Source of the DNA: Hyphomicrobiales bacterium | GTDB lineage: Bacteria; Pseudomonadota; Alphaproteobacteria; Rhizobiales; Rhizobiaceae | Direction: 5' to 3' | DNA: 64,000 nt | Assembly: GCA_900468805.1 (NCBI GenBank) | Contig: UEIF01000040.1 | Coordinates: forward strand, 1-64,000 | Part shown: positions 16,706 to 25,642 of the stretch, piece by piece | Layout of the letters: every line of letters starts with the position of its first letter | Position numbering within the stretch: the first letter of the stretch is position 1 | Translations under genes and position numbers: made by a program | Notes under the pieces: generated by a model | Databases searched by the model: none | The model's input: only the letters and a program-made list of their open reading frames with translations | What the model was told of the DNA's origin: nothing

Positions 16706-17935
16706 TTATTCCTTGATCCAGCGCCACTGCGTGACTGGCATGGCCGGTCGCCAACCGCTCATGCCGCCGACGGGTGCGACGCGCGCAATTTCGATCTTCG
16801 TCAGGAAGCCGCCGCGTGCGGCATATTCTGCCAAGAGCACCGCTTCCATTTCTAGCGTCACGGCATTGGCGACGAGCCGCCCTCCCCGCTTCAGGGCCGC
16901 AATCGCCGCATCGATCACACCCGCTTCACTGCCGCCGCCGCCGATGAAAATCGCGTCAGGTACCGGCAAGCCGGCAAGTGCTGCAGGTGCTGTTCCTTCG
17001 ACAAGCGCAAGCTGCGGCACGCCGAGGGTGGCGGCATTGCGGGCGATACGGGCGGCCCGCGCCGGTGCCTGCTCGATCGCGATCGCCCTGAGCGATGGAT
17101 CGGCAAGCATCCATTCGATGCCGATCGAACCCGAGCCGGCGCCGATATCCCAGAGGACTTCACCATGGCGCGGTGAAAGCGCTGAGAGCGTGATAGCGCG
17201 GATCTCCCGCTTGGTGATCTGCCCGTCATGGTCGAAGAGCGCGTCATCGAGGCCGCAAGCATAGGACAGGATGCGCGCCCCTGCCCCCGCTGCTACTTCG
17301 AGGGCGCAGACATTCAACGGGTCGATATCGGTGAGATTGAAAGCCGATGCTATCGTGCTCCTGATACGCTCCTGTTTGCCGCCGAGCGCTTCGAGAACCG
17401 TCAGCCGCGTCCCGGAAAACCCATCGGCAGCAAGCAGTTCGGCAAGTGCCTGCGGCCCCTTCTCATCGGAGGTCAGCGCCAGAATGCGCCGGCCGGAATG
17501 AAGAAGCGGGCGGATGAGATCGAGCGGGCGTCCATGCAGCGACACGCAGGCCGTCTCCTGCAGCGGCCAGCCGAGACGTGCGGCGGCGATACTGAATGCG
17601 GATGGTGCAGGAATGGTACGCATTTCGTCCGCCGTGACATAGCGCGACAACGTCGCTCCAACGCCATAGAGAAAGGGATCACCCGAGGCTAGTACCACGA
17701 CAGGTGTGCCGCGTCGTGTCAGGATCGCCTCGACGGATTGTTCGAAAGGGCTCTGCCAGGCAAAACGCTCGCCCGAAATCAGCGGACCGGCAAGCGCATG
17801 GTGGCGTGCGCCGCCAAAGACGGCGGGGGCGGCAGCGATCAAGCGCTTTGCCTCCTCGCCAAGGCCTTCTGGACCATCCTCGCCGATACCGATAAGAGTG
17901 AGCCAGCGCGGGCCGGTGGGGGAGATATCAGACAT
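16706..17935 (-). CDS. cobL: Precorrin-6Y C5,15-methyltransferase (decarboxylating)
   Basis: CobL methylates C-5 and C-15 and decarboxylates the acetate side chain at C-12 of precorrin-6B. The 409-aa protein has the two expected halves: a CbiE-like tetrapyrrole methylase (about 10-205, with LTLIGIGEDG and ASGDPFLYGVG) and a CbiT-like Rossmann methyltransferase (about 225-405, with WDIGAGSGSIGIEWM). The start is ambiguous. ATG at 17935 gives MSDISP but has no clear ribosome-binding site; ATG at 17950 gives five more residues and has GAGGA five bases upstream. Either start overlaps the divergent cobK start codon. Confidence 0.92.
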   Translation of the reverse strand: MSDISPTGPRWLTLIGIGEDGPEGLGEEAKRLIAAAPAVFGGARHHALAGPLISGERFAWQSPFEQSVEAILTRRGTPVVVLASGDPFLYGVGATLSRYVTADEMRTIPAPSAFSIAAARLGWPLQETACVSLHGRPLDLIRPLLHSGRRILALTSDEKGPQALAELLAADGFSGTRLTVLEALGGKQERIRSTIASAFNLTDIDPLNVCALEVAAGAGARILSYACGLDDALFDHDGQITKREIRAITLSALSPRHGEVLWDIGAGSGSIGIEWMLADPSLRAIAIEQAPARAARIARNAATLGVPQLALVEGTAPAALAGLPVPDAIFIGGGGSEAGVIDAAIAALKRGGRLVANAVTLEMEAVLLAEYAARGGFLTKIEIARVAPVGGMSGWRPAMPVTQWRWIKE

Positions 17936-18704
17936 GGACAGGACCCGCATTCTGATCCTCGGCGGCACGAGCGAAGCGCGCAGACTCGCCACCGAACTTG
18001 CCGCGCGAGAAAACCTCGATATCCTGCTGTCGCTGGCGGGCCGCACGGAAGCTCCTGCAGAACAGCCGGTTCCCGTCCGCATCGGCGGCTTCGGAGGTGC
18101 GCAAGGCCTCGCCGATTTCCTGATGGCCGGACGCTACGACCTGCTGATTGATGCTACCCATCCTTTCGCCGAACGCATTTCGGCCAATGCCGCGGCCGCA
18201 GCCGAACGCAGCGGCATAACCGCCATCGCACTTGTCCGTCCCGAATGGGTGCCAGTGCCGGGCGATCATTGGCACATCGTTCCTGATATTCCATCGGCTA
18301 TCGCCTCGCTTGGCCCGACACCGCGCCGTGTCTTTCTGGCGACTGGCCGCCAGGGCGCCCCTCATGCCGAGGTCGCTCCGCAGCATTCCTATCTGCTGCG
18401 CAGCGTCGATCCTGTCGATCCGCCGCTTGCCCTTGCCGACGTCGAATATATCCTCGACCGCGGTCCCTTCGCGCTCGAAGGCGAGCTTGATCTCCTGCGG
18501 AAACACAGCATCGAGGCCATCATCACCAAGAATAGCGGCGGCTCGGCTGCCTATGCGAAGATCGAAGCCGCACGTGTGCTCGGTATCAAGGTTGTCGTGA
18601 TCGCCCGCGCGCCAGCTGCCGCCATGATGACGGTGGAAACGGTGGAGGCGGCGCTCGAAGCGATCGATCATCTCATCTCCGAGGCCATGAAGCGTGGCGT
18701 ATAG
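17934..18704 (+). CDS. cobK: Precorrin-6A reductase
   Basis: CobK reduces precorrin-6A to precorrin-6B with NADPH. The 256-aa protein starts with the nucleotide-binding ILILGGTSEARRLA and contains DATHPFAERIS and ITKNSGGSAAYAKIEAA, both typical of the family. ATG at 17934 has GGGGGAG about ten bases upstream. It is the only cob gene here on the plus strand: its start codon overlaps that of cobL (shared CATG), and its 3' end overlaps cobJ by 37 bp tail to tail. Its promoter must therefore lie inside cobL. Confidence 0.93.
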   Translation: MDRTRILILGGTSEARRLATELAARENLDILLSLAGRTEAPAEQPVPVRIGGFGGAQGLADFLMAGRYDLLIDATHPFAERISANAAAAAERSGITAIALVRPEWVPVPGDHWHIVPDIPSAIASLGPTPRRVFLATGRQGAPHAEVAPQHSYLLRSVDPVDPPLALADVEYILDRGPFALEGELDLLRKHSIEAIITKNSGGSAAYAKIEAARVLGIKVVVIARAPAAAMMTVETVEAALEAIDHLISEAMKRGV

Positions 18705-19432
18705 ATCAGATCCGGCCGTCCTTCGCGGGCAACGATCCGCGTCTCCGGCGATCCGATGATCACACAAGTCGCCATATCGGCCACATTGGCATCGGCCTCT
18801 TCGAGCGGCTGCACGGTGATCCGCTCGTCAGGTCGTCCGGCCGCGCGGCCGAAGATGACCGGTGTTGTCTCAGGCAGGTGCCGGCGCAGCAGCTCGAATG
18901 CCTTGCCGAGCTGCCAGGGCCGCGCCTTGCTGATCGGATTGTAAAGCGTAATGACGAAGCCTGCTTGTGCTGCAAGTTCCAGGCGTTTTTCGATGACGGT
19001 CCAGGGTTTCAGATTGTCCGACAGCGATATCGTGCAGAAATCATGTCCGAGCGGTGCACCGACACGCGCGGCAACCGCCAGCATGGCGGTGATCCCCGGC
19101 AGGATGACGAGGTCGACGTCGCGCCATTCCGCCGATCCCTTGTCGATCGCCTCGCAGACGGCGGCTGCCATCGCAAAGACGCCGGGATCGCCGCCGGAGA
19201 CGACGCAGACATCGGCGCCCCTGGCTGCGAGCGCTAGCGCAGCCCCTGCCCGGTCCAGTTCCTCGCGATTGTCGGAGGCATGCCGGGTCTGGTCGGCGCG
19301 CAGCGTCAGGCGATCGAGATAGGGTCCATAACCGAAAAACTGGGTGGAGGCCGCCACGGCAGCCAATGCTTCCGGCGTCATCTGCTCCAGATTGCCGGGA
19401 CCGGTACCGATCACGAACAGCCGGCCGCTCAT
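18668..19432 (-). CDS. cobJ: Precorrin-3B C17-methyltransferase
   Basis: CobJ methylates C-17 and contracts the ring of precorrin-3B to precorrin-4. The 254-aa protein has VIGTGPGNLEQMTPEA, VVSGGDPGVFAMA, LPGITAM and the family-specific LYNPISKARPWQLGKA. ATG at 19432 overlaps the cobI stop (ATGA); the frame is open five codons further, but inside cobI. Its 3' end overlaps the convergent cobK by 37 bp. Confidence 0.94.
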   Translation of the reverse strand: MSGRLFVIGTGPGNLEQMTPEALAAVAASTQFFGYGPYLDRLTLRADQTRHASDNREELDRAGAALALAARGADVCVVSGGDPGVFAMAAAVCEAIDKGSAEWRDVDLVILPGITAMLAVAARVGAPLGHDFCTISLSDNLKPWTVIEKRLELAAQAGFVITLYNPISKARPWQLGKAFELLRRHLPETTPVIFGRAAGRPDERITVQPLEEADANVADMATCVIIGSPETRIVAREGRPDLIYTPRFMASEMR

Positions 19433-20154
19433 CGGTTGGCCTCCCAACCGGGAACCAGCACCAGCGAGAAGTAGGGTGCTTCGCTCTCGTCCTTCTCGGC
19501 AAGCTTCACCATCGCGGCATTCGCCATGGTGCCGCGCTCGACATAGACGGCCTCGCCAAGACGGCCGGCGGCCTGTAGCGCGCGGCGGATCTTCGGCAGG
19601 TTGCGGCCGACTTTCATGATGACGGCAGCTTCGGTATCGGCGAGACGGCGGGTGAGCTCCTGCTCGGCCATCGTGCCTGGCAGCACGGAGAGTACATCGT
19701 CGCCCTGGACGATCGGCATACCTGCCAGCGACCAGCAGCCGGACATCGCGCTGATGCCCGGGATGACTTCGGTTGGGTAGCGCTGCGCCAGCCGCACGTG
19801 CAGATGCATGTAGGAGCCGTAGAATAGCGGATCGCCTTCGCTCAGCACCGCAACCGTGCGGCCCGCAGCGAGATGATGGGCGATGGCATCGGCCGATGCA
19901 TTGTAGAAACCGGTGATGCGGCTCTGATAAAGCGGATCGTTTTTGTCGAGTTCAGTCGTGACCGGATAATAAAGGGGCAGCAGCTCGATGCCGGGCTTCA
20001 GCAGATGCTCGACGATCGCCTTGCCATTGCCGCCCCTGCCCTCCTTGGCGAAATAGGCAATCACGTCGGCGCTCTCGATGGCGCGGACGGCCTTGATCGT
20101 CAGAAGCTCAGGATCGCCAGGTCCGGTGCCGACGCCGATCAGATGGCCGCTCAT
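19429..20154 (-). CDS. cobI: Precorrin-2 C20-methyltransferase
   Basis: CobI adds the C-20 methyl group to precorrin-2. The 241-aa protein shows IGVGTGPGDPELLTIKAVR, VAVLSEGDPLFYGSYMH, the family PGISAMSGCWSLAG and IMKVGRNLPKI. It overlaps cobH by 4 bp (ATGA at 20151-20154) and cobJ by 4 bp, indicating translational coupling along cobH-I-J. Confidence 0.95.
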   Translation of the reverse strand: MSGHLIGVGTGPGDPELLTIKAVRAIESADVIAYFAKEGRGGNGKAIVEHLLKPGIELLPLYYPVTTELDKNDPLYQSRITGFYNASADAIAHHLAAGRTVAVLSEGDPLFYGSYMHLHVRLAQRYPTEVIPGISAMSGCWSLAGMPIVQGDDVLSVLPGTMAEQELTRRLADTEAAVIMKVGRNLPKIRRALQAAGRLGEAVYVERGTMANAAMVKLAEKDESEAPYFSLVLVPGWEANR

Positions 20155-20783
20155 AGGCCGGGCCTCGAAAGCGCATTGATGGCGGCCGCCGTCATGGCGC
20201 TGCCACCGAGCCGACCACGGACGGTGGCATAGGGAACGCCATAGGAATTTTCCGCAAGCGCATCCTTGGATTCGGCAGCACCGACAAAGCCGACCGGCAT
20301 GCCGATGATGACAGCTGGTTTCGGCGCGCCGTCACGCAGCAGTTCCAGAAGATGGAAGAGGGCCGTCGGCGCGTTGCCGATCGCAACCACGCTGCCGCCC
20401 AGCCGATCGAGCCAGAGGTGCATGGCGGCGGCCGAGCGGGTATTGCCGGTTTCACGGGCAAGCTCGTGGGTGCGGGGATCATGCAGGGTGCAGATCACCT
20501 CGTTTTGAACTGGCAGGCGGGCGCGCGTCACGCCGTGCGCGACCATCTCGGCATCGCAGAAGATCGGCGCCCCATCCTGCAGTGCGATGCGTGCCGCATG
20601 GACAAAATCCGGCGAGAAGACAAAATTCTGTGCGGCTTCGACCAACCCGCAAGCATGGATCATGCGGACAGCAATATCCGCCTCCTCGGGAGAAAAACGC
20701 GAGAGATCGGCTTCGCTGCGGATGATTGCGAAGGAGCGCTCGTAGATCGCGTCTCCGCTGCGGATATAATCATAGTCTGGCAT
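20151..20783 (-). CDS. cobH: Precorrin-8X methylmutase
   Basis: CobH moves the C-11 methyl to C-12, giving hydrogenobyrinic acid. The 210-aa protein carries the catalytic histidine at residue 43 in MIHACGLVEAAQNFVFSPDF, matching His43 of the studied enzyme, and the C-terminal GMPVGFVGAAESK and RGRLGGSAMTAAAINAL. Normal length. It is 2 bp after cobG and overlaps cobI. Confidence 0.95.
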   Translation of the reverse strand: MPDYDYIRSGDAIYERSFAIIRSEADLSRFSPEEADIAVRMIHACGLVEAAQNFVFSPDFVHAARIALQDGAPIFCDAEMVAHGVTRARLPVQNEVICTLHDPRTHELARETGNTRSAAAMHLWLDRLGGSVVAIGNAPTALFHLLELLRDGAPKPAVIIGMPVGFVGAAESKDALAENSYGVPYATVRGRLGGSAMTAAAINALSRPGL

Positions 20784-20785
20784 TG

Positions 20786-22147
20786 CTATTCCTGTTGCAG
20801 CGCTTTGGCGAGATCGGTGGGACCAAGCCTTTTCAGGCAGTCGGCACTCGACTCGCCGACGCTTCTTTTGTCTTCAATCAGCCGGGCGAGCCTCTCTATA
20901 GCGAAATCGATCCGTTCGCCAGCAATCCTTGCAGTCGGCCTGTCCGCGGCAAGCCCGTCGAGGACGAGGCTATAGCCCTCGGCTGAACCGACAATCGCCA
21001 GATCGGCGCGCCGGTGCGCGCAGCCTTTCACACAGCCGGAAAGGTGAAGTTTCACCGAGCCGTCGAAGAGTGCGGGTATCAGCGCTGTCAGCCGACCGGC
21101 CAGAGCCCTTGTATCGTAGAAGGCCGAGGCGCAGGCGCCTGCCCCTGCACAGGCTGCAATCTGCTCGGCCGGTTCATTGGCCGTCACGCTGAAACCATGT
21201 TCGATGGCAGTGCGTTGCATAGCCGCCAGCGCTGTCTCGGTCAGGCCGATCAGCAAGAAGCCGCGATCGGGCGCCAGCCGGATTTGCTGCGCGCCGGCGC
21301 TTTCGGCAGCGTCAAGGAAAGAGATCAGGTCAGCGGCTTTCACTTGCCCGAATTGGAGCCGCACACCGAGCACAATTTTGCCGTCGGCCAATCTGGTGGG
21401 GCCGACGAAGGAGGGTTTCTTTGGTGCCGCTTGAGTAAATCGGATGCTATCCATTTGTGGAAAACGCGCATGCAATGCCGCTGTCTCGAGAGTTCGGGCG
21501 CGCATCTGCCTGCCGCTGGCAATCAGCATATCAAGGAGCTCGCCCACGGCTGTAATCACGGCATCGACATTGTCGAGAGCCAGTGGCGTCGCGGCTTGTG
21601 CATCGCCGGCTATGGAGAGCAGCCATTGCCCGGTCTGCTGCGCGACGAGACGGATATCTGCAGTGAGGCAGGCCAGGGAAAACTGCCCGCCGCCGTCGAT
21701 CAGGATGGAGAGTTTCGGGGCGAGGTGGTGCGAGGTGAGAAGCCCGCCGAGCCTGCTGCGCAGCGCCGCCTCCATATCCCCCGCATCTGCAATCTCGTTG
21801 GCATCGATACCATGCAGCGGCGATATCTCGATCGCCACGCCATTGGCCACGGTGATGCCGGCAGTCTCGATATCAGCCGCCAGCGGCTCCACGGTTTCAG
21901 CGCGAAGGCCGCGGATCTGCAGATTGCCGCGGGCAGTAATTTCCAGAATACCGTTTCCATGCTGTGCCGCGCCCAAAGCCAATTGTCGGAACCGGGAAAG
22001 AGTAAGCGCACCGGCGGCCGGCCGCAGCCGGACGAGCAGGCCATCGCCGGTCTGCATGGGGGCTGCGAGCGCCGGGCAGGCACCACGTTGCATCCCCACT
22101 ATATCAGGGCTTTCTGCTTTTAAGGTTTTGCCGGCGGGGCTGCGCAT
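20786..22147 (-). CDS. cobG: Precorrin-3B synthase (monooxygenase)
   Basis: CobG is the O2-dependent iron-sulfur enzyme that hydroxylates precorrin-3A, the marker of the aerobic cobalamin route. The 453-aa protein belongs to the nitrite/sulfite reductase family: RGNLQIRGL and two ferredoxin-like halves, with the 4Fe-4S ligands in CAGAGACASAF and HLSGCVKGCAHRR. Presence of CobG (rather than the CobZ type) fits an aerobic rhizobium. The gene is 78 bp downstream of cobF. The exact start could be one of several upstream Met codons. Confidence 0.92.
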   Translation of the reverse strand: MRSPAGKTLKAESPDIVGMQRGACPALAAPMQTGDGLLVRLRPAAGALTLSRFRQLALGAAQHGNGILEITARGNLQIRGLRAETVEPLAADIETAGITVANGVAIEISPLHGIDANEIADAGDMEAALRSRLGGLLTSHHLAPKLSILIDGGGQFSLACLTADIRLVAQQTGQWLLSIAGDAQAATPLALDNVDAVITAVGELLDMLIASGRQMRARTLETAALHARFPQMDSIRFTQAAPKKPSFVGPTRLADGKIVLGVRLQFGQVKAADLISFLDAAESAGAQQIRLAPDRGFLLIGLTETALAAMQRTAIEHGFSVTANEPAEQIAACAGAGACASAFYDTRALAGRLTALIPALFDGSVKLHLSGCVKGCAHRRADLAIVGSAEGYSLVLDGLAADRPTARIAGERIDFAIERLARLIEDKRSVGESSADCLKRLGPTDLAKALQQE

Positions 22148-22225
22148 TCGTCTATCCTCTGGACCCGTCTCTTACATGATTGCGCAGGATGCAGCAAAGT
22201 GAGGTCGCGCTGAGAACCGGGACGG

Positions 22226-22990
22226 TTAGTCTTCGAAATCCCGCCCCTTGCGGAGAAGGTAGATATCCATGATCCAGCCATGGCGCGCCCGCTCCTCGGC
22301 ACGGAGCCGGACGATGTCGTCGGCAATGTCGCCAAGCCGGCCCGAGCGGATCACTTCATTATCCGTGCCGAGATAAGCACCCCAGAAGATCTCGGCATCG
22401 GGATCGTCGATCTGCGAGAATGCCTGCTGGCCGTCAAGCATGACGACGGTACTTTCATGCGTCAGCCCGGTTTCGATCAGCCGCCTTCCGGTGGTGATCT
22501 CGATCGGCTTGCCGACGAGATTGACGGGGATGCGATGGCTTGCCGCCAGCGCCTGGATGCTGGTGATACCCGGAACGATGCTGTAGTCGAAGGTGCAGGC
22601 GCCGGCATTCCGCACCCGTTCGATGATGCGGATCGTGCTGTCATAGAGGCTCGGATCGCCCCAGACGAGGAAGGCGCCGGTACCGGTTGCTGGCAGGTCG
22701 CCGATCAGGCTTTCATAAATACCGGCGATCGCCGCATGCCAGTCATCTACGCTCTGTCCGTAGCTCAGGTCCTGGGTTAGCCGCTTCGGTACCTCGAATT
22801 CAACGATGCGGACGCCTTGTCGGGTCAGATACCGCTCACAGATTTCCCGGCGAAGCTCGGCGAGATCTGCCTTTGTCGTGCCCTTGGTCGGAATAAACAC
22901 GACGTCTGCCGTATTCATTGCGTTAATCGCCTGCATGGTCAGATGCTCGGGATTGCCGGTGCCAATACCGATGATGTGAATATGCCGCAC
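22226..22990 (-). CDS. cobF: Precorrin-6A synthase (deacetylating)
   Basis: CobF methylates C-1 and releases the C-20 two-carbon fragment as acetate; it is specific to the aerobic pathway. The 254-aa protein shows HIIGIGTGNPEHLTMQAINA, VFIPTKGTTKADL, LVWGDPSLYDSTIRI and VPGITSIQALAA. It is the promoter-proximal gene of the minus-strand cob set. The 200-bp divergent gap to repA holds a parS site but no recognisable B12 riboswitch box. Confidence 0.94.
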   Translation of the reverse strand: MRHIHIIGIGTGNPEHLTMQAINAMNTADVVFIPTKGTTKADLAELRREICERYLTRQGVRIVEFEVPKRLTQDLSYGQSVDDWHAAIAGIYESLIGDLPATGTGAFLVWGDPSLYDSTIRIIERVRNAGACTFDYSIVPGITSIQALAASHRIPVNLVGKPIEITTGRRLIETGLTHESTVVMLDGQQAFSQIDDPDAEIFWGAYLGTDNEVIRSGRLGDIADDIVRLRAEERARHGWIMDIYLLRKGRDFED

Positions 22991-23059
22991 GTTTTCAGCC
23001 CTCGCGATTTCCAGCGGTTTGTGCCGCTAAAGCGGGTCTTTCGCAAGGGCAGACCAAAA

Positions 23060-23075
23060 GTTGGCCGCGGCCAAC
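23060..23075. promoter_or_regulatory. parS: parS centromere site 1
   Basis: GTTGGCCGCGGCCAAC exactly fits the repABC-family parS consensus GTTNNNNGCNNNNAAC and is a perfect palindrome; with flanks it extends to 20 bp (23058-23077). It lies between cobF and repA, 115 bp before the repA start. An identical copy occurs inside repB at 24434. RepB should bind both for partition. Confidence 0.88.
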
Positions 23076-23190
23076 TTCTATCTGTGTGGTTAGCGAACTG
23101 TTTATTGTCGCGAATCCCGAATCATGTCATCTTCGATACGCTTTTTGAGGCTATGTTGACGGAAAACCGCTTTGAGAAGGGGCAAGTGTT

Positions 23191-24387
23191 TTGGACAATA
23201 TTAACGTATCAACCACAGACGTTCGCATCGAACGGCACGCCACCCAACTTTCTCGCCAGCTGAAACTGCTGCGCGAGAAGCTCTTCCCGCCACTTTCGCA
23301 GAAGACGCTGCGCACCTTCACCTCGGGCGAGGCAGCACAGATGGTCGGTGTCTCCGACGGCTATCTTCGCCAGCTTTCGCTTGACGGCAAAGGGCCGCAG
23401 CCGGACGTTTCCCAGAACGGCCGCCGGTCCTATACGCTCGGCCAGATCAACGAGCTCCGCCAGCATATGGCCAAGATCAAGCCGAAGGATGCGCTCTCCT
23501 ACCTGCCTTTGCGCCGCGACGGTGAGAAGCTGCAGACGATCGCGATCACCAATTTCAAGGGCGGTTCAGCGAAGACCACGACCACGCTTTATCTGGCACA
23601 GCATCTGGCGCTTGAAGGGTATCGGGTCCTGGCGATCGATCTCGATCCACAGGCCTCGCTTTCCTCACTGCTCGGTGTCCAGCCGGAATTCGATCTTGGG
23701 GATGGCGATACGCTCTATGGCGCAATCCGCTATGACGCGGAGCGACGCCCGCTGAAGAATGTCATCCGCAAGACCTATTTCCATGGCCTGGATCTGGTGC
23801 CCGGCAATCTCGAACTGATGGAGTTCGAGCATGAAACGCCGCGTGCCCTGAATGATCGCCAGAGGCCGGAAGAGCTGTTCTTCCGCCGCGTCGGCAACGC
23901 TATTGCCGAGGTCGAGGCGGACTATGATATCGTCGTCATCGACTGCCCGCCGCAGCTTGGCTACCTCACGCTTGGTGCGGTCTGCGCCGCCACGTCGCTG
24001 CTTATTACCGTCCATCCACAGATGGTCGATGTCGCCTCCATGTCGCAGTTTCTCCTGATGACCTCGGATCTTCTCTCCGTTGTGCGCAAGGCTGGCGGCG
24101 ACCTGCAGCACGATTTCATCAAATACGTCGTTACGCGTCATGAGCCTTTCGATGCGCCGCAGTCGCAGATCGTTGCGCTCCTGCGAAGTCTCTTCGGTGA
24201 TGATGTATTGACGGCGACCATTCTGAAATCGACGGCGATCGCCGATGCCGGCCTGACCAAGCAGACCCTTTACGAGATCGAAAAGGGCCAGGTTCGCCGC
24301 TCCACCTATGACCGGGCACTGGAATCGGTCAACGCCGCCAATGGCGAGATTATTGCCAGCATCCATAAAGCATGGGGTCGCACATGA
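23191..24387 (+). CDS. repA: RepA, ParA-type partition ATPase of repABC family
   Basis: A 398-aa Walker ATPase that segregates the replicon with RepB and represses the operon. The N-terminal helical/HTH domain (about 40-95: FTSGEAAQMVGVSDGYLRQL) matches RepA of rhizobial repABC plasmids. The deviant Walker A is NFKGGSAKTTTTLYLAQHL (about 123-141), followed by LAIDLDPQASLSSLLG and VVIDCPPQLG. The start is TTG at 23191 with GAAGGGG upstream; no suitable ATG lies near the conserved N-terminus. The stop overlaps the repB start. Confidence 0.93.
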   Translation: MDNINVSTTDVRIERHATQLSRQLKLLREKLFPPLSQKTLRTFTSGEAAQMVGVSDGYLRQLSLDGKGPQPDVSQNGRRSYTLGQINELRQHMAKIKPKDALSYLPLRRDGEKLQTIAITNFKGGSAKTTTTLYLAQHLALEGYRVLAIDLDPQASLSSLLGVQPEFDLGDGDTLYGAIRYDAERRPLKNVIRKTYFHGLDLVPGNLELMEFEHETPRALNDRQRPEELFFRRVGNAIAEVEADYDIVVIDCPPQLGYLTLGAVCAATSLLITVHPQMVDVASMSQFLLMTSDLLSVVRKAGGDLQHDFIKYVVTRHEPFDAPQSQIVALLRSLFGDDVLTATILKSTAIADAGLTKQTLYEIEKGQVRRSTYDRALESVNAANGEIIASIHKAWGRT

Positions 24388-25382
24388 GCAGACGAGATCG
24401 ACTGAAGGGATTGTTCACCGATACGGCGCAGGAGTTGGCCGCGGCCAACTTCGAGGAAACTGCAGCGCGCGGTGCAGCCGGTCCGGTGCGCACCATGGCG
24501 CTGACACTCGGCCGTATGGAGGAAGAGAGCAGGGCGATGGAGGAGGCCCTGTCATCAGGCGAGCATATCGTCGAACTCGATCCGGAACTGATCGACACTT
24601 CCTTCATTCGAGATCGCCTCGCCGACGAGCCGCTCGATATGGAAGACGAGCTCGTGCAATCGATCGCCGAGAACGGCCAGGAAGTGCCGATCCTCGTGCG
24701 CCGCAATCCGCATCATGACGGCCGTTACCAGGTCGCCTATGGTCATCGCCGCCTCCAGGCCGTCAGGCTGCTCGGCCGCAAGGTGCAAGCGGTTATCCGT
24801 AAGCTCGACGACACCGATCTCGTCATCGCCCAGGGCATTGAAAACTCGGCGCGACGGAATCTCTCCTACATTGAGCGCGCCGTCTTCGCACTCAATCTCG
24901 AGCTGAAGAAGTTCGATCGTCCCGTCATCATGAAGGCGCTCTCGACCGACAAGACGGAATTGTCGAAGCTTATCTCCGTGGCGAAGGCCATTCCAGCCGA
25001 CGTCATCCAGGCCGTCGGTGCAGCTCCCGGCATCGGTCGCAGGCGATGGATGACGCTTGCCCAGGACTGGACCGATGCTGCTGCCGCGCGCCTGACGAAG
25101 CTGATTGTATCTTCCACCTTCAATGCTGTGGAAAGCGATCGCCGTTTCGAGCTGGTCATTGCCGAGCTTTCCAAGAAGGAAAAGGTGAAGCCCGAGAGTG
25201 TCGAATATGACTGGAAGCCTGCGAGCGGCGGCAAGATCGCCGGCCGCATCAAGGGCTCCGGCACGTCCTTCACGATTGCGCTCAAGACCGGCGATGCGCC
25301 GGATTTCGGCGCATACCTCTCAAGCCGCCTCGATGAACTCTATGAAGCCTACAAGGCGGGGAAGCCGAATGCCGGAAAGTAG
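24384..25382 (+). CDS. repB: RepB, ParB-type centromere-binding protein of repABC family
   Basis: A 332-aa partition protein. It has an N-terminal RepA-contact region (SRRDRLKGLF), the ParB/Srx core (about 75-135, with LVQSIAENGQEVPILVRRNP and YGHRRLQAVRLLGRKVQAVI), an HTH-containing middle (QGIENSARRNLSYIERAVFA, then KTELSKLISVAKAIP) and a C-terminal dimerisation region. The ATG overlaps the repA stop (ATGA). A parS copy is embedded in its codons 17-22. No repC follows, which is abnormal for this family. Confidence 0.93.
   Translation: MSRRDRLKGLFTDTAQELAAANFEETAARGAAGPVRTMALTLGRMEEESRAMEEALSSGEHIVELDPELIDTSFIRDRLADEPLDMEDELVQSIAENGQEVPILVRRNPHHDGRYQVAYGHRRLQAVRLLGRKVQAVIRKLDDTDLVIAQGIENSARRNLSYIERAVFALNLELKKFDRPVIMKALSTDKTELSKLISVAKAIPADVIQAVGAAPGIGRRRWMTLAQDWTDAAAARLTKLIVSSTFNAVESDRRFELVIAELSKKEKVKPESVEYDWKPASGGKIAGRIKGSGTSFTIALKTGDAPDFGAYLSSRLDELYEAYKAGKPNAGK
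24434..24449. promoter_or_regulatory. parS: parS centromere site 2, inside repB
   Basis: A second exact GTTGGCCGCGGCCAAC, within the repB coding sequence, 50 bp after its ATG. It is identical in all 16 positions to the site upstream of repA, including the N positions of the family consensus, which indicates one cognate specificity. Two copies flanking repA form a compact centromere. Confidence 0.85.
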
Positions 25383-25642
25383 GCTAGTGCTTAGCGGCGA
25401 ATTGGAGCAGGGTTGCGATGAAGCGCCATGGTCGATAGGGCGATTTCATCTGACTGGCGCAGCGTTTGCTCCGGTCACGACCGAGCTGTTTTTCGATGGA
25501 GGCAAATCATCGCATCCGAAAAACCGGGTGAAAACCCTGTGCTCGCCCGCCATGATGTTGTCCGCAAGTTTCCGCCATGAAACAACTGACGGAAGAAAAT
25601 GCGCCTATCGCTTCCCTTTGTGAGAATCCATTAAGCCTAACA

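Noticed and set aside
22991..23190. Possible cobalamin riboswitch upstream of cobF
   Set aside because: No B12-box-like GCCACTG element or extended leader is seen; the gap contains a parS site and the repA promoter region.
25383..25642. Possible repC or antisense RNA gene after repB
   Set aside because: No frame of RepC type (about 400 aa) exists. I could not recognise the conserved hairpin of the repABC counter-transcribed RNA, so none is called.
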